This document shows, piece by piece, positions 11,077 to 21,443 of a stretch of DNA of 64,000 nt; the stretch's first letter is position 1, and each line of letters begins with the position of its first letter. The notes beneath the pieces were generated by a model, which did not search any database, was not told the DNA's origin, and saw only the letters and a program-made list of their open reading frames with translations. The DNA is from Pseudomonas sp. IAC-BECa141. Lineage in GTDB: Bacteria; Pseudomonadota; Gammaproteobacteria; Pseudomonadales; Pseudomonadaceae. The position numbers and the translations under genes are program-made. The stretch spans positions 5,547,501 to 5,611,500 of the forward strand of contig NZ_CP065410.1 of assembly GCF_020544405.1 (NCBI RefSeq). Reading direction: 5' to 3'.

Positions 11077-11313
11077 CGTTAAAAACTCTCTATGTATGCG
11101 GCACGGCCGCGTGATCAAGCATGCCCGTCAAGTGCGAACAACGCACCTGCGTAGGACGGTTAACACCTCTTCGCGATGGCGATTTTGGTTATCTGTTCAG
11201 GCGGATGACCCGTCGGTTGACTGATCACTGCCCTGAAAAAAGTGGCGCATTATGCAGACGTCAGCGGGGGATCGCCAGAGTCTGCACTGCTTTTATGATA
11301 GTTGAGTGTCGGC

Positions 11314-11742
11314 TCAGCCGAGTTCGACGATTTCGTAGTCGTGGGTGATCGCTACACCGGCCGCGCCGAGCATGATCGAGGCCGAGCAATACTTCTCGGC
11401 AGACAGTTCGATAGCGCGCTTGACCTGGGCTTCTTTCAGACCACGCCCCTTGACCACAAAGTGCATGTGGATCTTGGTGAACACTTTCGGATCTTCGGTC
11501 GCGCGCTCGGCTTCCAGAAAGGCCTCGCAGCTTTCAACGGCCTGACGGGACTTCTTCAGAATGCTGACCACGTCGAAATTACTGCAACCGCCGACACCCA
11601 GCAGGAGCATTTCCATCGGGCGGACACCCAGGTTACGACCACCGGCGTCCGGCGGACCGTCCATGACCACGACATGACCGCTGCCGGATTCGCCGAGGAA
11701 CATGGCTTCGCCAGCCCATTGGATGCGTGCCTTCATCGCCAA
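11314..11742 (-). CDS. OsmC/YhfA family protein
   Basis: Small peroxidase-fold protein of 142 residues. One conserved cysteine is in VGGCSNFDVVS (about residue 58) and the second in KYCSASIMLG. Both are typical of the OsmC superfamily, YhfA branch, which lies beside crp in enteric genomes. Here too it is divergent from vfr, the Crp orthologue. The specific substrate is unknown. Confidence 0.9.
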   Translation of the reverse strand: MAMKARIQWAGEAMFLGESGSGHVVVMDGPPDAGGRNLGVRPMEMLLLGVGGCSNFDVVSILKKSRQAVESCEAFLEAERATEDPKVFTKIHMHFVVKGRGLKEAQVKRAIELSAEKYCSASIMLGAAGVAITHDYEIVELG

Positions 11743-11972
11743 GACTCCACTGTAGAAAAAAGGGTCGCCAGCTTAGCACAGGGCCCTGCCCGGACAGCGA
11801 GCAGGTTCCTAGGACAAATGCACCTTTGACGTAGGTGATTTCTCGAAATTTCGACGAAGTGTCTGGTAAGCTGGCGCCAATTCGCTGGCGCCCTAGCCAG
11901 ACTGTGGAGCGACCGCCTCAGCGCCTCATATAAAAACCAAATATAACCGTGCAGTCTTTTCGGGATACAACC

Positions 11973-12617
11973 ATGGTTGGTATTACCCCCACACCCAAAA
12001 TCAAGAACCTCGACAAGTTGCTGATGCATTGCCAGCGCCGACGTCATGCGGCCAAGAGCAACATCATCTGCGCCGGGGATCGCTCCGACACGCTGTACTT
12101 CATCATCCGCGGCTCGGTCACGATCCTGATCGAGGATGACGACGGCCGCGAGATGATCATCGCGTACCTGAACGCCGGGGACTTCTTCGGTGAGCTGGGC
12201 CTGTTCGAAGAAGCCGGCCAGGAACAACAGCGCAGCGCCTGGGTGCGGGCCAAGGTTGAATGCGAAGTCGCGGAAATCAGCTACGCCAAGTTCCGCGAAC
12301 TGTCGCAACAGGATCCAGACATTCTTTACGTCCTCAGCGGACAAATCGCACAACGCCTGCGTAATACCACGCGCAAGGTCGGCGACCTGGCGTTCTTCGA
12401 CGTCACCGGCCGTGTCGCTCGCTGTTTGCTCGAGCTGTGCAAACAACCGGACGCCATGACCCACCCCGACGGCATGCAGATCAAGGTGACCCGTCAGGAA
12501 ATCGGCCGGATTGTCGGTTGCTCGCGAGAGATGGTCGGTCGCGTGCTCAAGGATCTTGAGGAGCGCAACCTGGTGGATGTGAAAGGCAAGACCATGGTGG
12601 TCTTCGGCACTCGCTGA
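11973..12617 (+). CDS. vfr: cAMP-binding global regulator Vfr (Crp family)
   Basis: Transcription factor of the CRP/FNR family that controls virulence and metabolic genes in Pseudomonas when bound to cAMP. The 214-residue protein has an N-terminal cyclic-nucleotide domain with the phosphate-binding FGELGLF segment. A C-terminal helix-turn-helix is seen in [25 protein letters not shown]. The ATG at 11973 gives the same start and length as P. aeruginosa Vfr; an upstream in-frame start at 11949 would add 8 residues. Confidence 0.95.
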   Translation: MVGITPTPKIKNLDKLLMHCQRRRHAAKSNIICAGDRSDTLYFIIRGSVTILIEDDDGREMIIAYLNAGDFFGELGLFEEAGQEQQRSAWVRAKVECEVAEISYAKFRELSQQDPDILYVLSGQIAQRLRNTTRKVGDLAFFDVTGRVARCLLELCKQPDAMTHPDGMQIKVTRQEIGRIVGCSREMVGRVLKDLEERNLVDVKGKTMVVFGTR

Positions 12618-12627
12618 GTTCCAAAGC

Positions 12628-13326
12628 TCAGCCGGCGTAGATCTGCGCCAGCATCAAACGAAAGAGTTCATCGAGACGTGCCAAGGCATGGGGCGCGGGG
12701 AATTTTTCATGCAGAGCGATGTGGCTGGCGGCACGTACCCGATGCTCCAGACCACACGCTTCGTTGAAGCGGTTGACCGCCGCGACCATCGACTCACGCT
12801 CGTCATCCACCAGCATCGCACCGTGAACCAACCCCACCGGACGCTGACCGCCCTGACTCTGACGCCAGCGCTGGGCGGTGCCGACCATCTTGCGACCGTC
12901 GAGATTGACGTTGAAGCGCCCATCGCAGAACGCCCCGTCGATTTCACCCAACGACGAAGTGCCACCCAACTCATCCAGCAACTCGCAGATCGGGTCGCAC
13001 AACCGCCGATAACCGGTTTCGATGCGGTTCAGATCGCCTTCGCTGCGAGGCGGCGCATAGACCAGTGCAATGTTGATGGTGGAAGCCGATTGCGGAACAG
13101 GTTCGCCGCCGGTTTCACGCAACAGCACCGGCCAACCGGCAGCAGCGGAGACTTCGCAGGCGTGATCGAATCCGGGCAAGCGATTCAAACGGCGCGGCAT
13201 GACCAAAGCACGGTCGCTGGGTTGCCAAAAAAGCAGACCAGATTCGGCATCACCAGCGCAGACCGAGGCCAGAAGATCCTGTTCGGCTTGCAGGCCGGCT
13301 TCGATGGTCAGGGAGGTGGGGATCAT
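12628..13326 (-). CDS. Lipoate-protein ligase A family protein
   Basis: A 232-residue member of the biotin/lipoate A/B ligase fold family. It shows the RETGGEPVPQ segment, corresponding to the family RRxGGG-V loop with the third glycine replaced, and a GRKMVGTAQRW segment, corresponding to the substrate-binding lysine of LplA. A stretch GLVHGAML follows. It is shorter than full LplA (about 335) and lacks the C-terminal domain. It may be a ligase or an octanoyl/lipoyl transferase; activity is not certain. It is convergent with vfr (10-base gap). Confidence 0.75.
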   Translation of the reverse strand: MIPTSLTIEAGLQAEQDLLASVCAGDAESGLLFWQPSDRALVMPRRLNRLPGFDHACEVSAAAGWPVLLRETGGEPVPQSASTINIALVYAPPRSEGDLNRIETGYRRLCDPICELLDELGGTSSLGEIDGAFCDGRFNVNLDGRKMVGTAQRWRQSQGGQRPVGLVHGAMLVDDERESMVAAVNRFNEACGLEHRVRAASHIALHEKFPAPHALARLDELFRLMLAQIYAG

Positions 13327-13366
13327 AAGGTTTCCATAGGACGCTGAGTCTGAGGTGAATCTTATG

Positions 13367-13391
13367 CCGCCTTCGCGGGCAAGCCCGCTCC
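13367..13391. repeat. REP-like palindrome
   Basis: The sequence CCTTCGCGGGCAAGCCCGCTCC is a typical Pseudomonas REP half-element with a GCGGGC-AA-GCCCGC core. It sits between trpC and the lipoate-ligase-like gene, downstream of trpC. Confidence 0.7.
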
Positions 13392-13421
13392 ATCAAGGGC
13401 CGGGCGCCTGCGAAGACTCGA

Positions 13422-14258
13422 TCAGTCGAGGGTCGAACCGCTCACCGGGACGCCGCGTTCCGGGAAGAACAGACGCTGCAGTTCGATGCCCGGGCTTTCG
13501 GCGCGCATGAACGCTTCGCCGACCAGGAACGCGTAAACATCGCTGATTTCCATCAGTTCGACATCGGCACGATTGAGGATCCCGCTCTCGGTGACCACCA
13601 GCCGATCGCGCGGAATGCGTGGCAGCAGGTCGAGGGTGGTTTCCAGACTGACATCAAAGGTGTGCAGATTGCGGTTGTTGACCCCGACCAGTGGCGTGTC
13701 GAGGGTTTTCAACGCGCGCTCCAGCTCGTCGCCGTCGTGCACTTCCACCAACACGTCGAGGCCGACGTCTTTGGCGACTGACGCCAGTTCAGCCATTTTC
13801 ACGTCATCCAGCGCAGCGACGATCAACAGCACGCAATCGGCGCCAAGGGCACGGGCTTCGACGATCTGATACGGATCGATCATGAAGTCCTTGCGGATCA
13901 CCGGCAGCGAGCACGCGGCGCGGGCCTGTTGCAGGTAAACATCGGCGCCCTGGAAGTAGTCGATATCGGTCAGCACCGACAGGCAGGTCGCCCCGCCCTT
14001 CTCGTAACTTTTGGCGATGTCGGCGGGAACGAAGTCCTCGCGGATCACGCCCTTGCTCGGCGATGCCTTCTTGATTTCGGCAATCACTGCCGGTTGTTTC
14101 TTCTTGGCCTGCGCCAGCAATGCCTGGGCAAAACCACGGGGTGCATCGGCCGCCTTGGCCAGACTTTCCAGCTCGCTCAGGCTCACACGGGCGCTACGCT
14201 CGGCGACTTCCTGAACCTTGCGGGCCAGAATGTTTTCCAGAACCGTCGGTACACTCAT
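13422..14258 (-). CDS. trpC: Indole-3-glycerol phosphate synthase
   Basis: Converts CdRP to indole-3-glycerol phosphate in tryptophan synthesis. This monofunctional 278-residue TIM barrel has the catalytic [10 protein letters not shown] motif near residue 61 and the phosphate-binding VTESGI segment. Its ATG overlaps the trpD stop by 4 bases (ATGA), indicating translational coupling. It is the last gene of trpGDC. Confidence 0.98.
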   Translation of the reverse strand: MSVPTVLENILARKVQEVAERSARVSLSELESLAKAADAPRGFAQALLAQAKKKQPAVIAEIKKASPSKGVIREDFVPADIAKSYEKGGATCLSVLTDIDYFQGADVYLQQARAACSLPVIRKDFMIDPYQIVEARALGADCVLLIVAALDDVKMAELASVAKDVGLDVLVEVHDGDELERALKTLDTPLVGVNNRNLHTFDVSLETTLDLLPRIPRDRLVVTESGILNRADVELMEISDVYAFLVGEAFMRAESPGIELQRLFFPERGVPVSGSTLD

Positions 14259-15304
14259 CCCTCATTCTCCACTTTGAATACCGCGGTAAAGGCACCCAAC
14301 TCCTCGAGTTTTTCCCGAGCAAGACCGGTGTGCAGAGCGTCGTGGGCCAGAGCCACGCCCTCTTTCAGACTTGTCGCCAGATCGGCTGCATACAGCGCCG
14401 CACCGGCATTGAGCACGATCATTTCGGCAGCCTTCTGACCGTTCTCGGTCTTGCGCTTGCCCAGTGCATCGCGGATCAGCGCCAGCGAGGCTTCCGGGCC
14501 TTCGACCGACAGACCGTGCAGGCTCTGGCTCTTCATGCCCAGATCTTCCGGTTCGACCCAATATTCGGTGATTTGATCGTCCTTCAACTCGGCAACAAAG
14601 GTGGGTGCCGCCAGACTGAATTCGTCCAGACCATCCTTCGAATGCACCACCAGCACGTGTTTACTGCCAAGACGCTGCAAGACTTCAGCCAACGGCCGGC
14701 ACAGCGCAGGCGTGAACACGCCCACCACCTGATGTTTCACACCGGCCGGATTCGTAAGCGGGCCGAGCATGTTGAACAAGGTACGCAGGCCGAGATCGCG
14801 ACGCGGGCCGGCAGCGTACTTCATGGCTTTGTGGTGAGTCTGGGCAAACATGAAACCGATGCCGACGTTGTCGATACAGCGCGCCACCTGAACCGGGGTC
14901 AGGTTGAGGTAGATGCCGGCGGCCTCCAGCAGATCGGCGCTGCCGCTCTTGCCCGACACTGCACGGTTACCGTGTTTGGCCACGGTGCAACCCGCCGCGG
15001 CGACCACAAAGGACGATGCGGTCGACACGTTGAAAATGTTCGCGCCGTCACCGCCGGTGCCGACCACGTCGACCACGCGGTCGAGAGTCTGGAGTTCGAC
15101 CTTGTCCGCCAGCTCGCGCATCACCGACACAGCGCCGACGATTTCGTCGATGCTTTCGCTCTTCATGCGCATGGCCATCATGAACGCGCCGATCTGCGCG
15201 TCCGTGCATTGGCCGGTCATGATTTCGCGCATCACGTCGCGCATTTCCTCGGTGCTGAGGTCGAGGTGATCGACGATACGGCTCAGGGCTGTCTTGATAT
15301 TCAT
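14255..15304 (-). CDS. trpD: Anthranilate phosphoribosyltransferase
   Basis: Transfers phosphoribose from PRPP to anthranilate. The 349-residue protein carries the PRPP-binding [14 protein letters not shown] motif near residues 84-97 and the [19 protein letters not shown] region. It is the middle gene of trpGDC: 9 bases after trpG, and overlapping trpC by 4 bases. Confidence 0.98.
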   Translation of the reverse strand: MNIKTALSRIVDHLDLSTEEMRDVMREIMTGQCTDAQIGAFMMAMRMKSESIDEIVGAVSVMRELADKVELQTLDRVVDVVGTGGDGANIFNVSTASSFVVAAAGCTVAKHGNRAVSGKSGSADLLEAAGIYLNLTPVQVARCIDNVGIGFMFAQTHHKAMKYAAGPRRDLGLRTLFNMLGPLTNPAGVKHQVVGVFTPALCRPLAEVLQRLGSKHVLVVHSKDGLDEFSLAAPTFVAELKDDQITEYWVEPEDLGMKSQSLHGLSVEGPEASLALIRDALGKRKTENGQKAAEMIVLNAGAALYAADLATSLKEGVALAHDALHTGLAREKLEELGAFTAVFKVENEG

Positions 15305-15313
15305 GGAAAGTCC

Positions 15314-15907
15314 TTAGCGCGTGCCGCCAGTTTGTTTGAGGAAGTTGGCGAACAGTTCATGGCCCTGTTCGGTGAGGATCGATTCCGGGTGGAACTGTAC
15401 GCCCTCGATGTTCAGGGTTTTGTGACGCAGGCCCATGATTTCGTCGACCGAGCCGTCATCGTGCTGAGTCCACGCGGTCAGCTCCAGGCAATCGGGCAAC
15501 GTTTCGTGTTTGACGATCAGGGAATGATAGCGGGTGACGGTCAGCGGGCGGTTCAGACCGGCAAACACGCCCTTGTCCTCGTGAAATACCGGGCTAGTCT
15601 TACCGTGCATCACCTGTCGGGCGCGGACGACATCCCCGCCAAAGGCCTGGCCGATGGACTGGTGGCCGAGGCAGACGCCCAGGATCGGCAGTTTGCCGGC
15701 AAAGTGCTTGATGGCTTCGATGGAAATGCCGGCTTCGGTCGGCGTACACGGGCCTGGGGACACAACGATCCGCTCAGGGTTGAGCGCTTCGATTTCGGCG
15801 ATGGTCAATTCGTCGTTGCGCACCACTTTGACCTCGGCTCCCAGCTCGCCGAGGTATTGCACAACGTTGTAAGTAAAGGAGTCGTAGTTGTCGATCATCA
15901 GCAACAT
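15314..15907 (-). CDS. trpG: Anthranilate synthase glutamine amidotransferase subunit
   Basis: Class I glutamine amidotransferase subunit that supplies ammonia to TrpE. The 197-residue protein has the nucleophile C79 in GVCLGHQ and the FHPES His/Glu pair near residue 170. The frame is open 36 codons further upstream to 16015, but [14 protein letters not shown] is the usual N-terminus, so the ATG at 15905-15907 is used. The extended leader upstream carries a candidate attenuator. Confidence 0.97.
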   Translation of the reverse strand: MLLMIDNYDSFTYNVVQYLGELGAEVKVVRNDELTIAEIEALNPERIVVSPGPCTPTEAGISIEAIKHFAGKLPILGVCLGHQSIGQAFGGDVVRARQVMHGKTSPVFHEDKGVFAGLNRPLTVTRYHSLIVKHETLPDCLELTAWTQHDDGSVDEIMGLRHKTLNIEGVQFHPESILTEQGHELFANFLKQTGGTR

Positions 15908-16044
15908 GGCGTTTCGAACCTCTTGAATTCTGACTTGAAAACAGCCTTCGGATGACTTGCCAGAGCGCTGCACACTGGCGGACGCGCAGGTCGCATCGGC
16001 ACAGCGGCATTTCAAAGGGGCAAGGAAGGCAAAGCGATACAGAT

Positions 16045-16057
16045 CCGGCGGGGCCGG
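16045..16057 (-). promoter_or_regulatory. Candidate attenuator hairpin in the trpGDC leader
   Basis: On the minus strand CCGGC-CCC-GCCGG forms a short GC-rich stem 10 bases after the stop of the Trp-rich leader ORF, followed by a weak GCTTTGCC rather than a long U run. A similar hairpin follows the gph stop before trpE. Whether it is a terminator or one arm of a larger switch cannot be settled by eye. Confidence 0.4.
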
Positions 16058-16067
16058 CAGAAAAGAT

Positions 16068-16154
16068 TCAGGCGCGCCAACGCCAGCGGGCGTGTGCCTT
16101 GATGACTTGATCCAGAAGTTTGCTGGTGATCAACACGGGGAAGGTCTCGTTCAT
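16068..16154 (-). CDS. Candidate tryptophan leader peptide upstream of trpG
   Basis: A 28-codon ORF starting at ATG 16154 and ending in ARWRWRA. It has two tryptophan codons near the stop, 160 bases upstream of trpG. Its last 22 residues match the C-terminus of Gph, just upstream of trpE, at 15 of 22 positions. The DNA of the last 13 codons is nearly identical. Attenuation of both trpE and trpGDC has been reported for P. putida, which fits a TrpL role. No strong ribosome-binding site precedes the ATG, so the true start could be internal. In 15908-16308 I see, besides this ORF and hairpin, only the divergent estA upstream region. Confidence 0.6.
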   Translation of the reverse strand: MNETFPVLITSKLLDQVIKAHARWRWRA

Positions 16155-16308
16155 ACGTTTCGGCACAGTAACTTAGCTGGGCGGAGCGTGCAATATGGCC
16201 GGGGCCGCGGGGATAAAACAATGGGAGGGTTGACGACCGATGGCAAAACGCCGGAAGTTTTTGGTACTGTCGTTTCGTTCACTACAACAATAAATAAACG
16301 GACTGCTC

Positions 16309-18219
16309 ATGATCAAACAGACATTGTTTGTACCGCTCGCCGGATGCCTGCTCGCGATGGCTTGCGCCCAGGCAAACGCCTCACCCAATCCTTATTCGAA
16401 TTTCGTGGTTTTCGGCGACAGCCTCAGCGACGCGGGAACCTTCACCGACAGCGGCGGCCCGGCCGGATCGGGCAAACGCTTCACCAACCGCACGGGGCCG
16501 AACTATCAGGACGGCAGCGGTGAGTTCTATTCGCTCAACGCCACCCAATTGCTCGGCGGCCGCCTCGGCTTCACACCGGACCAGACCGCCGCCTCGTCGT
16601 CTACCGTACGTCCCGACCAAGGCTTGCCGGATGGCAATAACTGGGCCGTGGGCGGCTACCGCACCGACCAGATTCTCGACTCGATCACCAGCCAGTCCGC
16701 CACTGGCGAACGCACCCGCGCCGGTTACCTGCCGTCGAACGGCTTCCGTGCCGACCCGAATGCCCTGTATTACCTGACCGGGGGCGGCAACGACTTCCTT
16801 CAGGGCCGCGTCACCAGTCTTCCTCAGGCGAATGCCGCCGCCGATCGACTGGTCGACAGCGTACGCACACTGCAAGGTGCCGGCGCCCGTTACATCATGG
16901 TCTGGCTGTTGCCGGACATCGGCCTGACACCAGCCATCAACGGCTCGCCGCTGCAAGCCTTCACCTCGCAACTCAGCGCCCAGTTCAATACCGAACTGGT
17001 CAGCCAGTTGCAGAGCGTCAACGCCAACGTCATTCCGCTGAACGTTCCGGTTCTGCTCAAAGAGGCATTCGCCAATCCGGCGCAGTTCGGCCTGGCCACT
17101 GACCAGAACCTGGTCGGCACCTGCTTCAGCGGCAGCGGCTGTACCGAGAACGCCCGATACGGGATCAACAGCGCCACCCCGGACCCGACCAAGCTGATCT
17201 ACAACGACGCCGTCCACCCGACCGAGGCCGGGCAGCGCCTGATTGCCGATTACGCTTATTCGCTGCTGGCCGCGCCATGGGAAGCAACCCTGTTACCGCA
17301 AATGGCTCAAGGCACCTTGCGTTCGCATCAGGACGAATTGCGTAACCAGTGGCTGGCGGATTGGGAAAACTGGCAGGCCGTTGGCCAATGGCGGGCGATT
17401 GTCGCCGGTGGCGGCCAGCATCAGGATTTCGATAGCCAGCGCAGCGGCGCCAGCGCCGACGGCAACGGTTACAACCTGAACATCGGCGGCAGCTACCGTC
17501 TCAACGACGCGTGGCGCGTGGGCGTGGCGGCGGGTTTCTACAACCAGAAACTGGAGGCCGGCGACAATGATTCGGACTACAAGCTGAACACTTATCTGGG
17601 TACCGCGTTCGCCCAGTATCAGCAGAACCGCTGGTGGGGTGATGCCGCAGTGACCGCCGGGCATCTGGATTACGACAGCCTCAAACGCAAATTCCAGCTG
17701 GGGGTCAACGAGCGCGGTGAGAAAGGCGATACCGACGGTTATGTTCTGGCCTTCAGCGGACGCGTGGGTTACGACATTGCGCCGCAAGCGAGCAGCCCAT
17801 GGCATCTGTCGCCGTTCGTCAGTGCCGACTTTGCCAAGGTTGAAGTCGATGGATATTCGGAAAACGGCGCCGACTCCACCGCACTGACGTTCGATGACCA
17901 GTCGCGCATTTCCCGGCGTCTCGGCCTCGGGATCCAGGGCAAGTATCAGATCACCTCGCAGACCCAGGTGTTCGGCGAATTCGCCCATGAGCGCGAGTAC
18001 AACGACGACACCCAGAATGTGACGATGAACCTCAACAGCCTGCCGAACAACCGCTACACCCTGGCCGGCTACGCCCCTCAAACCAACCTGAACCGCCTGA
18101 ACCTGGGCGTGAGCCACAACCTCACCAAGGACCTGGCATTGCGCGCCAGCTACGACATCCGCAAGGATGACGACTTCACCCAGCAAGGGATCAACGTCGG
18201 CGTAGCGCTCGACTTCTGA
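16309..18219 (+). CDS. estA: GDSL-type autotransporter esterase EstA
   Basis: Outer-membrane esterase with the catalytic domain displayed at the cell surface. The 636-residue protein begins with a signal peptide ending near ANA-S (residue 24). The GDSL nucleophile S38 lies in FGDSLSDAG, block III is GGGNDF near residue 160, and the Asp-His pair is in DAVHPTEAG near 305-308. From about 370 a C-terminal beta-barrel runs to a terminal phenylalanine (VGVALDF), as needed for outer-membrane insertion. Length is close to P. aeruginosa EstA (646). It lies alone between trpGDC and trpE and ends at a strong terminator. Confidence 0.95.
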   Translation: MIKQTLFVPLAGCLLAMACAQANASPNPYSNFVVFGDSLSDAGTFTDSGGPAGSGKRFTNRTGPNYQDGSGEFYSLNATQLLGGRLGFTPDQTAASSSTVRPDQGLPDGNNWAVGGYRTDQILDSITSQSATGERTRAGYLPSNGFRADPNALYYLTGGGNDFLQGRVTSLPQANAAADRLVDSVRTLQGAGARYIMVWLLPDIGLTPAINGSPLQAFTSQLSAQFNTELVSQLQSVNANVIPLNVPVLLKEAFANPAQFGLATDQNLVGTCFSGSGCTENARYGINSATPDPTKLIYNDAVHPTEAGQRLIADYAYSLLAAPWEATLLPQMAQGTLRSHQDELRNQWLADWENWQAVGQWRAIVAGGGQHQDFDSQRSGASADGNGYNLNIGGSYRLNDAWRVGVAAGFYNQKLEAGDNDSDYKLNTYLGTAFAQYQQNRWWGDAAVTAGHLDYDSLKRKFQLGVNERGEKGDTDGYVLAFSGRVGYDIAPQASSPWHLSPFVSADFAKVEVDGYSENGADSTALTFDDQSRISRRLGLGIQGKYQITSQTQVFGEFAHEREYNDDTQNVTMNLNSLPNNRYTLAGYAPQTNLNRLNLGVSHNLTKDLALRASYDIRKDDDFTQQGINVGVALDF

Positions 18220-18231
18220 TTCGCAGGCCAC

Positions 18232-18269
18232 AAAAAAACGCGGCGCCCTCACAGGCGCCGCGTTTTTTT
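18232..18269. terminator. Bidirectional terminator between estA and trpE
   Basis: A7, then CGCGGCGCC paired with GGCGCCGCG around CTCACA, then T7. The near-perfect symmetry lets it end both estA and trpE transcripts. Confidence 0.95.
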
Positions 18270-18289
18270 GTGGCTGAATCATCAATCAC

Positions 18290-19768
18290 TCAGTCCGGGG
18301 TTTGCTCGGCCAGCGCAACAGCGCGGAACATTGCCCGGCGCTTGTTGATGGTTTCTTCCCATTCCAGCGCCGGCACCGAGTCGGCGACGATACCGCCACC
18401 GGCCTGCACGTGCAGTTCGCCGTTCTTGATCACGGCGGTGCGGATCGCAATCGCAGTGTCCATGTTGCCGTTCCAGGCGAAGTAGCCGACCGCACCGCCA
18501 TACACACCACGCTTGACCGGCTCCAGCTCGTCGATGATTTCCATCGCGCGGATCTTCGGTGCGCCGGACAAGGTACCCGCCGGCAGGATCGCCCGCAGCG
18601 CGTCCATCGCCGTCAGCCCGGTTTTCAACTGACCGGTCACGTTGGACACGATGTGCATCACGTTGGAATAACGCTCGATGACCATCTTCTCGGTGAGCTT
18701 CACCGAACCGATTTCCGAAACGCGACCGGTGTCGTTGCGTCCGAGATCGATCAGCATCAGGTGCTCGGCGATCTCCTTGTCGTCCGACAGCAGGTCTTCT
18801 TCCAGCGCCACGTCCGCCTCTTCGGTAGCCCCGCGAGGACGGGTGCCGGCAATCGGGCGTACGGTGATCAGGTTGTCTTCGACCCGCACCAGCACTTCCG
18901 GCGAACTGCCGACGACATGGAAATCGCCGAAGTTGAAGAAGTACATGTAGGGGGTCGGGTTGAAGCAACGCAGCGCGCGGTACAGATCGATGGGTGCCGC
19001 CTTGAAGTCGATCGACATGCGCTGGGACGGCACGACCTGCATGCAGTCACCGGCGAGGATGTATTCCTTGATGGTGTCGACGGCTTTTTCGTAGTCGTCC
19101 TGAGTGAAACTGGAGCGGAACACCGGCTCGGCGGCCTGCTGCTTGCTGAAGTCCAGGCCACGGCGCGGGGTGATCGGCTGACGCAGTTTTTCCAGCAGTT
19201 GCTGCAATTGCGCCTGGCCCTGCTCGTAGGCATCGGCCTGCGCCGGATCGGCCAGCACGATCGCGTGCATCTTGCCGGCGAGGTTGTCGAACACCACCAC
19301 CGCATCGGAAACCATCAGCAGGATGTCCGGCACGCCCAGCGGATCCGGGTTCGGGCATTTGCCGAGGCGCTTCTCTACATAGCGCACGCAGTCGTAACCG
19401 AAGTAACCCACAAGGCCACCGTTGAAACGCGGCAGACCGGCGATGGTCGGCACGTTGTAGCGGGCCTTGAAGGTTTCAACGAAAGCCAACGGGTCTTCGA
19501 CGTCGTGGCTTTCGGTCTCGACGCCATCGACGGTGATGCTGACGTGATGATCGTGAACCCGCAGCACGGTGCGGCACGGCAGGCCGATGATCGAGTAACG
19601 GCCCCATTTCTCGCCGCCCTGCACCGATTCGAGCAGGTAGGAGTTGGGCTGGTCGGCCAGTTTCAGGTAGATCGACAGCGGCGTGTCGAAGTCGGCCAGG
19701 GTTTCACAGGCCAGCGGGATGCGGTTGTAGCCATCAGCGGCCAGACGCAGGAATTCTTCGCGAATCAT
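18290..19768 (-). CDS. trpE: Anthranilate synthase component I
   Basis: Uses chorismate and ammonia from TrpG to make anthranilate, the first step of tryptophan synthesis. The 492-residue protein shows an LLES feedback-binding segment near residues 45-50. The conserved chorismate-binding C-terminal half includes PSQRMS, GTRPRG, DLGRND and GTLSGAPK. It is the last gene of rpe-gph-trpE; gph ends 71 bases upstream, with a probable Trp-responsive leader at the junction. Confidence 0.98.
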   Translation of the reverse strand: MIREEFLRLAADGYNRIPLACETLADFDTPLSIYLKLADQPNSYLLESVQGGEKWGRYSIIGLPCRTVLRVHDHHVSITVDGVETESHDVEDPLAFVETFKARYNVPTIAGLPRFNGGLVGYFGYDCVRYVEKRLGKCPNPDPLGVPDILLMVSDAVVVFDNLAGKMHAIVLADPAQADAYEQGQAQLQQLLEKLRQPITPRRGLDFSKQQAAEPVFRSSFTQDDYEKAVDTIKEYILAGDCMQVVPSQRMSIDFKAAPIDLYRALRCFNPTPYMYFFNFGDFHVVGSSPEVLVRVEDNLITVRPIAGTRPRGATEEADVALEEDLLSDDKEIAEHLMLIDLGRNDTGRVSEIGSVKLTEKMVIERYSNVMHIVSNVTGQLKTGLTAMDALRAILPAGTLSGAPKIRAMEIIDELEPVKRGVYGGAVGYFAWNGNMDTAIAIRTAVIKNGELHVQAGGGIVADSVPALEWEETINKRRAMFRAVALAEQTPD

Positions 19769-19815
19769 AGGGTGCCTCGTGGTGTGAGGTGCAAATCAGT
19801 CAGGTGTGCAAACGC

Positions 19816-19829
19816 GCCGGCAGGCCGGC
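19816..19829 (-). promoter_or_regulatory. Candidate attenuator hairpin between gph and trpE
   Basis: On the minus strand GCCGG-CCTG-CCGGC forms a 5-bp GC stem about 10 bases past the gph stop, followed by GCGTTTGC. Position and sequence parallel the hairpin after the leader ORF upstream of trpG. The U tract is weak. Confidence 0.4.
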
Positions 19830-19839
19830 CAGGAACAAG

Positions 19840-19884
19840 TCAGGCGCGCCAACGCCAGCGGGCCAGGGCCTTGATGACTTTCAT
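19840..19884 (-). CDS. TrpL-like leader embedded in the 3' end of gph
   Basis: The last 14 codons of gph begin with an internal ATG and end ARWRWRA, with two tryptophan codons close to the stop. That is the same length as E. coli TrpL (14 residues). A ribosome stalling here would be at the gph stop, 71 bases before trpE. No clear ribosome-binding site precedes the internal ATG, so translation of gph itself may provide the sensing ribosome. This is a candidate regulatory reading of a coding segment. Confidence 0.5.
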   Translation of the reverse strand: MKVIKALARWRWRA

Positions 19885-20658
19885 CCAGAGTTTGCGGGTG
19901 ACCACCACGATGGCGTTTCCAGAAGGGGATTGAGAAGCGTCGGGCAACGTTATCTCAGCGGCCGTATCCAGGCAACCGGGAATTAGCTTGCGCAGATCGT
20001 CGATGACCAGCGCCGGGGATTCCTCGGCGATCGGCCGGCCATGGTTGTAGCCGTAACTCAGCGCAACACATTTGACCCCCGCCGCTTTCGCCGCCAGCAC
20101 GTCGCTGCGCGAATCGCCGACGAACAGCGATTGCGAGGCCGGAATGCCGGACATCTTCATGACAAAGAACAGCGCTGCCGGGTCAGGCTTTTTCTGCGGC
20201 AGCGTATCGCCGCCGATGATCCACTTGAAGTAGCGGCCGATCTTCATCTGATCCAGCAGCGGCGCGACGAAGCGCTCCGGCTTGTTGGTGATCAGCGCCA
20301 TGGCCACGCCCTGCTTGTGCAGCCATTTCAGGGTGTCACGCACGCCGGGATAGACCACGGTCAGTTCATGGCTGGCGCCGTAGGCTTCCATGAATACCTC
20401 CAGCGCATGCTCGGCTTCGACGTCATCCACGGCGGAATGATCGATGCCGCCGGCCAAGGCGCGGCGCACCAGCACCGGCGCGCCGTTGCCGACCCACTCG
20501 CGCACCGACTCGATACCGGCAGGCTTGCGCCCGAGGGAGAGCAGCATGTTATCCACCGCCGCCGCCAGGTCGGGTACCGAATCGATCAGCGTGCCATCCA
20601 GATCGAACATCACCAACCGCGGCAGTTGCCCCGGGAACAGCTGCTCAAAACCGCTCAT
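19840..20658 (-). CDS. gph: Phosphoglycolate phosphatase
   Basis: HAD-family phosphatase that removes 2-phosphoglycolate. The 272-residue protein has the catalytic DLDGT motif (D19, D21), the ITNKP motif near residue 123, and a GDSRSD metal-binding segment. About 45 residues beyond the core HAD fold lead to a basic, Trp-containing tail that may double as the trpE leader. The ATG overlaps the rpe stop by 4 bases (ATGA), so it is translationally coupled to rpe. Confidence 0.96.
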   Translation of the reverse strand: MSGFEQLFPGQLPRLVMFDLDGTLIDSVPDLAAAVDNMLLSLGRKPAGIESVREWVGNGAPVLVRRALAGGIDHSAVDDVEAEHALEVFMEAYGASHELTVVYPGVRDTLKWLHKQGVAMALITNKPERFVAPLLDQMKIGRYFKWIIGGDTLPQKKPDPAALFFVMKMSGIPASQSLFVGDSRSDVLAAKAAGVKCVALSYGYNHGRPIAEESPALVIDDLRKLIPGCLDTAAEITLPDASQSPSGNAIVVVTRKLWMKVIKALARWRWRA

Positions 20659-21329
20659 GGGCGAGCCAGCGCCAGTTCGGAACGCATCTTGTCGATGACT
20701 TCCTGATAGTTCGGCGCATTGAAGATCGCCGAGCCGGCCACAAAGGTGTCGGCGCCAGCGGCAGCGATTTCACGGATATTGTTGACGTTGACGCCGCCGT
20801 CGATTTCCAGGCGGATGTCACGGCCCGAGGCATCGATGATCGCGCGCGCTTCGCGCAGCTTGTCGAGGGTGCCCGGAATGAATTTCTGCCCGCCGAAGCC
20901 CGGGTTGACGCTCATCAACAGGACCATGTCGACTTTGTCGATCACGTACTTGAGCACGTCCAGCGGGGTCGCCGGGTTGAACACCAGGCCGGACTTGCAG
21001 CCGCCTTCACGAATCAGTTGCAGCGAACGATCGACGTGCAGCGTGGCTTCCGGGTGGAAGGTGATGTAAGTGGCGCCGGCCTCGATGAAGTCGCCGACGA
21101 TGCGATCCACCGGGCTGACCATCAGGTGCGCGTCGATCGGCGCGGTAATGCCGTACTTGCGCAGCGCGGCGCAGACCATCGGGCCGATGGTCAGGTTCGG
21201 CACATAATGGTTGTCCATGACATCGAAGTGAACGAAGTCGGCACCGGCGGCCAGAACGTTGTCCACTTCCTCGCCGAGGCGGGCGAAGTCGGCGGAGAGA
21301 ATCGACGGAGCAATAACGAAGGGCTGCAT
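20655..21329 (-). CDS. rpe: Ribulose-phosphate 3-epimerase
   Basis: Interconverts ribulose-5-P and xylulose-5-P. The 224-residue TIM barrel has the metal-binding [16 protein letters not shown] segment near residues 37-52 and VNPGFGGQ near 143. The ATG at 21329 gives the normal N-terminus ([15 protein letters not shown]); the frame is open 22 codons further up. It is first in rpe-gph-trpE. Confidence 0.97.
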   Translation of the reverse strand: MQPFVIAPSILSADFARLGEEVDNVLAAGADFVHFDVMDNHYVPNLTIGPMVCAALRKYGITAPIDAHLMVSPVDRIVGDFIEAGATYITFHPEATLHVDRSLQLIREGGCKSGLVFNPATPLDVLKYVIDKVDMVLLMSVNPGFGGQKFIPGTLDKLREARAIIDASGRDIRLEIDGGVNVNNIREIAAAGADTFVAGSAIFNAPNYQEVIDKMRSELALARP

Positions 21330-21443
21330 GACGCACCTTTTCTGAGCTAAATCACGATGGCGCGCATTGTATACCTCAAGTTTCCGCGCGCGCACCGTGA
21401 CCGCGATGATTGGGTTGTGCCATGACCGGCGGCCGGGCGGTTC

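Noticed and set aside
14120..15955. A 611-codon frame antisense to trpD and trpC
   Set aside because: Antisense shadow of conserved trp genes. It has no signal, motif or ribosome-binding site.
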